The notes beneath the pieces were generated by a model, which saw only the letters and a program-made list of their open reading frames with translations, did no database searches and was not told the DNA's origin. Made by a program: the position numbers and the translations under genes. A DNA stretch of 60,884 nucleotides from an uncultured Actinomycetes bacterium (lineage in GTDB: Bacteria > Actinomycetota > Acidimicrobiia > Acidimicrobiales > Ilumatobacteraceae): positions 1 to 60,884 of the forward strand of contig CALBSD010000090.1 of assembly GCA_937927625.1 (NCBI GenBank), in the 5' to 3' direction. Of the stretch, positions 52,421 to 58,007 are shown one piece after another (the first letter of the stretch is position 1; each line of letters starts with the position of its first letter).

Positions 52421-53656
52421 CTATTCCCGCACGCCAACCACAAAGCTGGCAACTGTCGACAACGAACCACCAATGTTCAAAGTTCCGAAAGTCTTTGCGC
52501 CATCTACTTGGATGTCGCCGGCACTGTTCGTTACTTGCTTCACCGCGTCAAACACCATTCGTGCACCCGTTGCACCAACTGGATGCCCTCCACCAATCAG
52601 ACCGCCACTGGGGTTGATGGGCAAATCTCCGTCAGGGTCAATGAGGCCGTTTTCGATTGCCTTCCACGATTCACCAGGAGCAGTAATTCCGAAGTGATCA
52701 ATCGCCATGTATTCCGTTGTGGTGAAACAGTCGTGAGTTTCGATGCCATCGAGTTGCATTGCATCAGAGATTCCTGCACGACGAAACGCATCAGTAATCG
52801 CATCATTCACATGCGGGAAGATGAACTTGTCGTTCTTACTGCGCTCCAACTTGTCCATGAACTTGATGCCCGCATTGCGATGACCCCAACCGAGAATTTG
52901 TGCTGTCTCTGATGCCTTCTTGTTATGACGTGATGCGTATTCCAGCATGAACTTTGCAGAACACAAAATGAGTGCCGACGCACCGTCGGTGATCTGTCCA
53001 CAATCCTGACGACGCGTTCCGGGTTCGATTATCGGGTTCGCCACATCGTCATCCGTGAAACTCAAATCAGTGAATTGCCATGTGCGCGTCTGAGACAAAG
53101 GATTCAACTTTGCATTTCCGTAATTAATCTCTGCGATGCGATTCAGATACTGACGATCAAGTCCGTATCGATACGCATATTCCTCACCAAGCAAACCGAA
53201 AACTGCCGGCCACATGAACGTGCAAGAGATTCCCTCATGCCCTTGCCATGACGCCGCGTTTTGATTCACTGATGATTGGTCACCAGGCAGTGCCTTCTGC
53301 TCTTCGACACCAATGACAAGAGCCACGTCATATCGTCCGGCTTCAATCTCGGACATCGCGGAAAGAATGGCAAGTGACGAAGATGCACATGCACCTTCGT
53401 GACGCATTGCAGGCTTGCCCCACAGGCCGGGCACAACCTGCGACGCCATTGCGCCGAGGTGACCCTGAGCGCGCTGCAATTCAGAAAATGCATTGCCCAC
53501 ATGCACTGTGTCGATATCAGCGACATCTACATCTGCATTCGCAAGAGCACCCTCAATGGCCTCTCGCATCATGTCGGAGATATCGAGACCCTCACGCGCA
53601 TAGCTTCGCGAGAAGTCTGTTTGGTAGCCCCCCAGGACATACACCGGTGCCGTCAT
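52421..53656 (-). CDS. Thiolase, SCP-x/acetyl-CoA acetyltransferase type
   Basis: A 411-residue thiolase-fold enzyme. Cys90 in HEGACASSSLAILSAM is the acyl-accepting nucleophile and GGHPVGATGAR near the end supplies the catalytic His. The sequence resembles SCP2/SCP-x thiolases, which often act on branched or sterol side-chain CoAs and usually partner with a DUF35 OB-fold protein, absent here. The start is the ATG at 53656 with AAGGGGG upstream; a frame opening at 53818 is rejected. It leads the minus-strand set that continues with the carotenoid oxygenase. Confidence 0.92.
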   Translation of the reverse strand: MTAPVYVLGGYQTDFSRSYAREGLDISDMMREAIEGALANADVDVADIDTVHVGNAFSELQRAQGHLGAMASQVVPGLWGKPAMRHEGACASSSLAILSAMSEIEAGRYDVALVIGVEEQKALPGDQSSVNQNAASWQGHEGISCTFMWPAVFGLLGEEYAYRYGLDRQYLNRIAEINYGNAKLNPLSQTRTWQFTDLSFTDDDVANPIIEPGTRRQDCGQITDGASALILCSAKFMLEYASRHNKKASETAQILGWGHRNAGIKFMDKLERSKNDKFIFPHVNDAITDAFRRAGISDAMQLDGIETHDCFTTTEYMAIDHFGITAPGESWKAIENGLIDPDGDLPINPSGGLIGGGHPVGATGARMVFDAVKQVTNSAGDIQVDGAKTFGTLNIGGSLSTVASFVVGVRE

Positions 53657-53745
53657 TTTTCCCCCTTGACCCCTCTGACGGTAGTCGGGTTTATGGCTAA
53701 GAGCGAAGTAGATCAGGGCATTGTCACAAGGGGAAACCCATCCTT

Positions 53746-53794
53746 GGACACCCACAAAGTCGAGAAGCCCATGTGGTTCAATTGATGGGTGTCC
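53746..53794 (+). promoter_or_regulatory. Inverted repeat sequestering the ClC-like gene start
   Basis: GGACACCCA (53746-53754) is the exact complement of TGGGTGTCC (53786-53794), which contains the proposed GTG start at 53789. A hairpin with a 31-nt loop would hide the start codon. No known riboswitch consensus, including the fluoride crcB motif, is recognised. Confidence 0.4.
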
Positions 53795-55111
53795 CGTTCC
53801 AATGTTTCCTCTGTGCATCGTTGGGGAAAAGAAGGTGCAGCACTCCTCTTCCTTCTAGGGATAGCAGTCGTCGCTGCAGAGTTCGCACACCGATTCCGTG
53901 AACTGATTTTCTTCGCATTGAACAACATTTACGGCGAACGCACCTCGGATATTCCCACCGTTAATCCTGATCACAACTCCACGCTCGTAGTCCGTGGTAT
54001 CGCATCGTTCAAAGTTGTGCTCATCATTGCTGCCGCAGTCATTGCCGCTCGCTACATCAGCAAGTTGGCCACCAACTGGCGACACGAACGTCTGGGGTTA
54101 GAGACAGTCTCAAAAGCAGCAGACGGAATAGGTGAAGGCCCGTCAGTGCGTGCCACCCTCATGCGCTCCAGCGCAACATTGGTTGCAAGTTTTGGCGCAA
54201 CCTCCATCGGTCGCGAATCCGCAATTCTCGAAGCTGGTGGAGCACTCGGCTACTTCGTCGGAAAGAAGTTGAAGGGTTTTGGTCCATCAATTGCTGCTGG
54301 CGGAATTGCTGCCGCGTTTGCTGCTGCGTACCACTCACCAATTGGCGCAGTGATCTATACAGCCGGACACCTCGGCGTGTGGAAACACAAGCGCTCAGTT
54401 GTGTACAGCGCTATTGCTTCCGCCACCGGCTATTTCTTTACTCTGCAATTTCTTGGCGGGCATCCACTCTTCCCACGTTCGCAAGGCAGCACGCGCAACA
54501 TGATCATTCTTGGGTCTGTTGCACTCATTCCAGCAATCATTGGCAGCCGCCTCTTCCTAGAAATGCGCGAGCGCGTCGGAAAAGTTCAGCTCTTCAAGAA
54601 GTACCCACGAGTTAGCACAGTCTTCTTCATCGCAGTTTCTGCCATCACCGTCGCTATTGCACCTGCAAGTGCCGGCAACGGCATGGAAGCGCTCCGAACT
54701 GCCGCAGTGGTCACGAGTGTTGGTATCGCATTAGCAATGAGCATTGGCCGAATGATCGCTGTGACAGCAACACTGGGAGCAAAAGTTCCCGGCGGCGTCT
54801 TCGTACCCTCAATGTCCGTTGCTGCTGGGTGGGCGATGTTGACATTCACATGTCTCAATGCCGTCGGTGTTCATCTTCCTTCTACGTGGTGGGATGGCAT
54901 GTTGGTCGCAATGGCCGTCAGTGTTGCAGTCAGTCTTCGCACTCCATTGCTCGCCGTCATTGTTGTCGCAGAGATGATCGGTCAGATGTCAGTTCTTCCC
55001 ATATTTGCTGTCGCAGTCGGTATCGCAACCCTGCTCAACCGCCGTTTCGACAAGTTCCAAGAATCACGTACGCATCAACCAATTCATGCAATGCATGATG
55101 AAGATGCCTAG
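53789..55111 (+). CDS. ClC-like chloride channel/antiporter, divergent selectivity motifs
   Basis: A 440-residue membrane protein with about ten hydrophobic segments. SFGATSIGRESAILEAGGALG (Glu143) corresponds to the GREGP gating-glutamate motif, and KVPGGVFVPSMSVAAGWA to GGIFxP. The serine motif GSGIP expected before it is not recognisable (RLGLETVSKAADG is there instead). Such changes occur in diverged bacterial ClC members and may alter ion choice. A GTG start is used, and it lies within an inverted repeat. It converges with the CHMO-like gene with 2 bp between stops. Confidence 0.85.
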   Translation: MSRSNVSSVHRWGKEGAALLFLLGIAVVAAEFAHRFRELIFFALNNIYGERTSDIPTVNPDHNSTLVVRGIASFKVVLIIAAAVIAARYISKLATNWRHERLGLETVSKAADGIGEGPSVRATLMRSSATLVASFGATSIGRESAILEAGGALGYFVGKKLKGFGPSIAAGGIAAAFAAAYHSPIGAVIYTAGHLGVWKHKRSVVYSAIASATGYFFTLQFLGGHPLFPRSQGSTRNMIILGSVALIPAIIGSRLFLEMRERVGKVQLFKKYPRVSTVFFIAVSAITVAIAPASAGNGMEALRTAAVVTSVGIALAMSIGRMIAVTATLGAKVPGGVFVPSMSVAAGWAMLTFTCLNAVGVHLPSTWWDGMLVAMAVSVAVSLRTPLLAVIVVAEMIGQMSVLPIFAVAVGIATLLNRRFDKFQESRTHQPIHAMHDEDA

Positions 55112-55113
55112 AC

Positions 55114-56922
55114 CTATTTCGTAAACGTCAATCCGGCAAAATCGCCCGAGGTGCGCCATTCTTCAAGATGATTGAAGAATGCAATTGGACCACCAGGATG
55201 CCCGCTGCTGTTCATCTGTTCTTTTCTGCCCATCGGCTTGCCCTCGTTGTTGTAATAACCCGGGGTGCAATCCTCACCACCACGCAAGCCTCGCGTATTC
55301 GACGTAATCAACTCAATCCATTGCTCTTCCGCCGTCAAGGTTGATTCCACTTCCTTTGCGGAAGTCTTCTCTGCTTCCCCGATGACAGCTGCAATCGCAA
55401 CACTGTTCTCCACGTAATTCTGTGGAATGTTTGAAATCAGATTGGCACCTTGTGCAACACCAATGACGTACATATTGGGAAATCCATGCACATGAATTCC
55501 GTGCAATGACCGCATTCCTTCTTCCCAGTAACCAGAGAGCGTTACTCCATCACGACCCACAACGTCGTAGCCACTGCGTCGCTTATATGAAGTACCCACC
55601 TCGAATCCAGAGGCAATCACAAGGCAGTCAAGTTCGTAATGCACGCCATTCACCCATACGCCGGTTTCATCAATTCGCTCAACACCCTTGCCATTCGTGT
55701 CGATAAGATGGGTGCCTGCGTTGTTGTACGACTGCAAATACTCATCATGGAAGCATGGGCGCTTGCACAGTTGGCGATACCAAGGCTTTAACGCCTCCGC
55801 TGTTTGAACATCATTCACAATGGAATCAACACGAGAGCGAATCTCGGACATTTTCTCGTCATCGCTCAGTTCGTAGGCCCGTTGCAAAGTCTCGGGGCCA
55901 ACAGGCTCCCCTGCTTGCACCATCTCAATCACTCGGTCACGAATGCGCAACGAGATATCTGTCCACCCATCTTTCACAAGATCTTCTTCGGCGAACCCCA
56001 TCGTCTGCAGTGTGGTGAAATTCATCATCCACTCGCGTTGCCAACCTGTTCCCAATTGCGAGAACCACTCCGCATCAATTGCATGATTATTTCTCTCATC
56101 AATCGCCGATGGTGTTCGTTGAAAAACAAACAGGTCTTGCGCAGCACGCGACAAATGCGGAATGCACTGCACCGACGTTGCACCGGTTCCGATGATCCCC
56201 ACTCGCTTGTCGGCAAGTTTCGACATCAATGCACCAGATGGATCTCCACCTGTGTATTCGTAATCCCAACGGCTGGTGTGAAACGCATGGCCCTTAAATG
56301 ATTCCAAACCAGGAATGCCCGGAAGTTTCGGACGATGCAATGGACCTGTTCCCATCACGAGATGACGCACACGCAAAACATCACCACGATCGGTATTCAC
56401 GATGTACCGAGAGGATGATGCATCCCATTCGATTGCGGTGATACCTGTGGAAAGTAAAGCTCCGTTGTACAGATCAAATGTCGTAGCGATTCGTTTCGCA
56501 TGGGCATGAATTTCTGGTGCCGGAACATATTTTGCAGATGGGACGGTTCCCGTCTCTTCTAATAACGGCAGGTAGATCATCGCTGCGGTGTCACACATTG
56601 CACCGGGATACCTATTCCAGTACCAAACGCCTCCGACATCGCCCGCCTTGTCAATGAGGCGAACATCGGTGATGCCGGCTTGCTTAAGACGAGCACCAGT
56701 GACCAATCCAGCAAAACCTGCTCCGACGACCAGAACTGTCACATCCTCATGAATGGATTCACGTTGAGATGGACGTACGTATGGGTCATCGAGAAGGTTT
56801 GCGAATCGTCCGCTGGGCTCTCGATACTGCTCGTTGCCATCGGACCGAAGGCGCTTCGTGCGCTCAAAGTTGTACTTTTCGCGAAGTTCCTGTCGTTCTT
56901 GCTCTGTGAGTTGCACGGCCAT
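55114..56922 (-). CDS. Baeyer-Villiger monooxygenase, cyclohexanone/PAMO-like
   Basis: A 602-residue type I BVMO. The FAD motif VGAGFAG is at 66-72, GGVWYWNRYPGAMCD follows, the fingerprint FKGHAFHTSRWD is at 209-220 and the NADPH motif is GTGATSVQ. The ~60-residue N-terminal extension (MAVQLTEQERQELREKYNFERTKRLR) and the C-terminal SNTRGLRGGEDCTPGYYNNEGKP block are those of the larger PAMO/CHMO-type enzymes acting on cyclic and aryl ketones. The start is the ATG at 56922; a frame from 57069 overlaps the next gene. It is distinct from the EthA-like BVMO at 43656. Confidence 0.94.
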   Translation of the reverse strand: MAVQLTEQERQELREKYNFERTKRLRSDGNEQYREPSGRFANLLDDPYVRPSQRESIHEDVTVLVVGAGFAGLVTGARLKQAGITDVRLIDKAGDVGGVWYWNRYPGAMCDTAAMIYLPLLEETGTVPSAKYVPAPEIHAHAKRIATTFDLYNGALLSTGITAIEWDASSSRYIVNTDRGDVLRVRHLVMGTGPLHRPKLPGIPGLESFKGHAFHTSRWDYEYTGGDPSGALMSKLADKRVGIIGTGATSVQCIPHLSRAAQDLFVFQRTPSAIDERNNHAIDAEWFSQLGTGWQREWMMNFTTLQTMGFAEEDLVKDGWTDISLRIRDRVIEMVQAGEPVGPETLQRAYELSDDEKMSEIRSRVDSIVNDVQTAEALKPWYRQLCKRPCFHDEYLQSYNNAGTHLIDTNGKGVERIDETGVWVNGVHYELDCLVIASGFEVGTSYKRRSGYDVVGRDGVTLSGYWEEGMRSLHGIHVHGFPNMYVIGVAQGANLISNIPQNYVENSVAIAAVIGEAEKTSAKEVESTLTAEEQWIELITSNTRGLRGGEDCTPGYYNNEGKPMGRKEQMNSSGHPGGPIAFFNHLEEWRTSGDFAGLTFTK

Positions 56923-56992
56923 ACTTGATTTTCCCACAACGCACGGCAGAGCGACGAAGGCAAAAATCTGTAGAAGGCGCGAGGAAAATTTC

Positions 56993-57556
56993 TTAGCGGC
57001 GACCGGTGAGGTCGATGAGGCGAGTCTGAAGATCTGCTGTTTCTGGAACAGTGCCGCTTGGGCCCTCACCGAACATTCCGGTGTTCCCGATCATTGGAGC
57101 CATCGGCGAGAGGCTGTTCCACACAAACTCAACCACTGGTGGGTCAAGGGTGATCTCACGGCCAAGACCTGCAGCCAAGTCCCAAGCATGTAACGCAAAA
57201 TCGCCAATACGGAACATCAACAAGCGATCAGCAGGCATATCCATAATCGCGTGCTCAACAACGCCGGAGAGGTCGCCAAATTCTTCAAATGCCTTGACGT
57301 GATCAACCATTGCAGCCGCATAGTCAGCTCGTGGATTATCGCTGAACTGGAAGTTGCTAAAAGTAGAGATCAACTCTTCTCGTTTTGCACCACGCAGTGC
57401 CATCGTGGCCGAAATTGCGCCACCCACAATGTGGCGGAGAAGTTCGGTGACATCCCAACCATCACACTTGGTGGCCTTTGACCAATCAGCATCTGCTGTC
57501 TTGTCGAGTTCGGCGGTGAAGGAGTTGATGGCGGATTGGAGCAATGCAATTGACAT
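56993..57556 (-). CDS. MDMPI/TIGR03086-like (DinB-fold) protein
   Basis: A 187-residue helical protein of the mycothiol-dependent maleylpyruvate isomerase N-terminal family. KCDGWDVTELLRHIVGGA and IGDFALHAWDLAAGLGREI are the conserved metal-binding blocks (His in each). Members couple mycothiol or other thiols to isomerisation or detoxification; many are uncharacterised. I use the ATG at 57556; a TTG at 57574 adds six residues. It is 70 bp upstream of the CHMO-like gene on the same strand. Confidence 0.82.
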   Translation of the reverse strand: MSIALLQSAINSFTAELDKTADADWSKATKCDGWDVTELLRHIVGGAISATMALRGAKREELISTFSNFQFSDNPRADYAAAMVDHVKAFEEFGDLSGVVEHAIMDMPADRLLMFRIGDFALHAWDLAAGLGREITLDPPVVEFVWNSLSPMAPMIGNTGMFGEGPSGTVPETADLQTRLIDLTGRR

Positions 57557-57617
57557 GCTCCGAAAATAGTTCAACCGTTAGAAAAGCCCGTTGTTGGGCG
57601 TCGAGTTGATTCGATAA

Positions 57618-57800
57618 CTAGTCACAGCAGCTATCGCGCCAACCACAAGTACGGCACTTGTAATGAGCGTGTTCAGGAATCAAATCAGAACCACACAATT
57701 GACACTCTGTGAAGATGCCGTACCGTGCCCTGCATTGATCATAGGTAGGAGTTGCGACAGTCTCTGTTGCAGGTGCATTGGTCTCGTTCACGTCACTCAT
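57618..57800 (-). CDS. Small zinc-ribbon protein
   Basis: A 60-residue protein with CQLCGSDLIPEHAHYKCRTCGWRDSCCD at its end: two CxxC knuckles suited to one zinc, plus a terminal CC and a His pair. The N-terminal third is acidic and disordered. I know similar small proteins in actinobacteria only as hypothetical. A GC hairpin with TTTT (57582-57599, minus) follows its stop. Confidence 0.7.
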   Translation of the reverse strand: MSDVNETNAPATETVATPTYDQCRARYGIFTECQLCGSDLIPEHAHYKCRTCGWRDSCCD

Positions 57801-57830
57801 TATTGCTCAGTAACAATGCCACTAGAAACA

Positions 57831-57861
57831 TTAAAGGGGCGGAGGCATTGCCCCCACCCCT
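57831..57861 (-). terminator. Terminator downstream of the acyl-CoA dehydrogenase remnant
   Basis: On the minus strand, AGGGG and flanking bases (57861-57850) pair imperfectly with their complements (57846-57835), closing with CCCCTTTAA. It lies just after the remnant's stop codon, as expected if the original gene's 3' end was kept with its terminator. Confidence 0.55.
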
Positions 57862-57886
57862 CCAATTAGAGATAAACGATTCAGAT

Positions 57887-57970
57887 TTATTCGACGCGCA
57901 GGCCGGAGATCGCGCGGGCGATGACCAGCTGCTGAATCTCTGAGGTGCCCTCGAAGATCGTGTGAATCAA
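57887..57970 (-). pseudogene. Orphaned C-terminus of an acyl-CoA dehydrogenase
   Basis: About 27 codons read LIHTIFEGTSEIQQLVIARA and then ISGLRVE before a TAA stop, the universal C-terminal block of acyl-CoA dehydrogenases (catalytic-site loop and final helix). Upstream the frame loses similarity and within 40 bp meets the 3' end of the large surface-protein gene, so the remaining ~350 residues are missing. It is visibly more GC-rich than its neighbours. It may be a deletion or insertion scar, or an assembly join. Confidence 0.75.
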
Positions 57971-58007
57971 GGAAATGCTGGTCGGGCTCTTACAGATTCC
58001 GTTTCGG

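Noticed and set aside
53657..53788. Fluoride (crcB) riboswitch ahead of the ClC-like gene
   Set aside because: The conserved GGnGATGG core and pseudoknot partner are not found; only a simple inverted repeat is seen.
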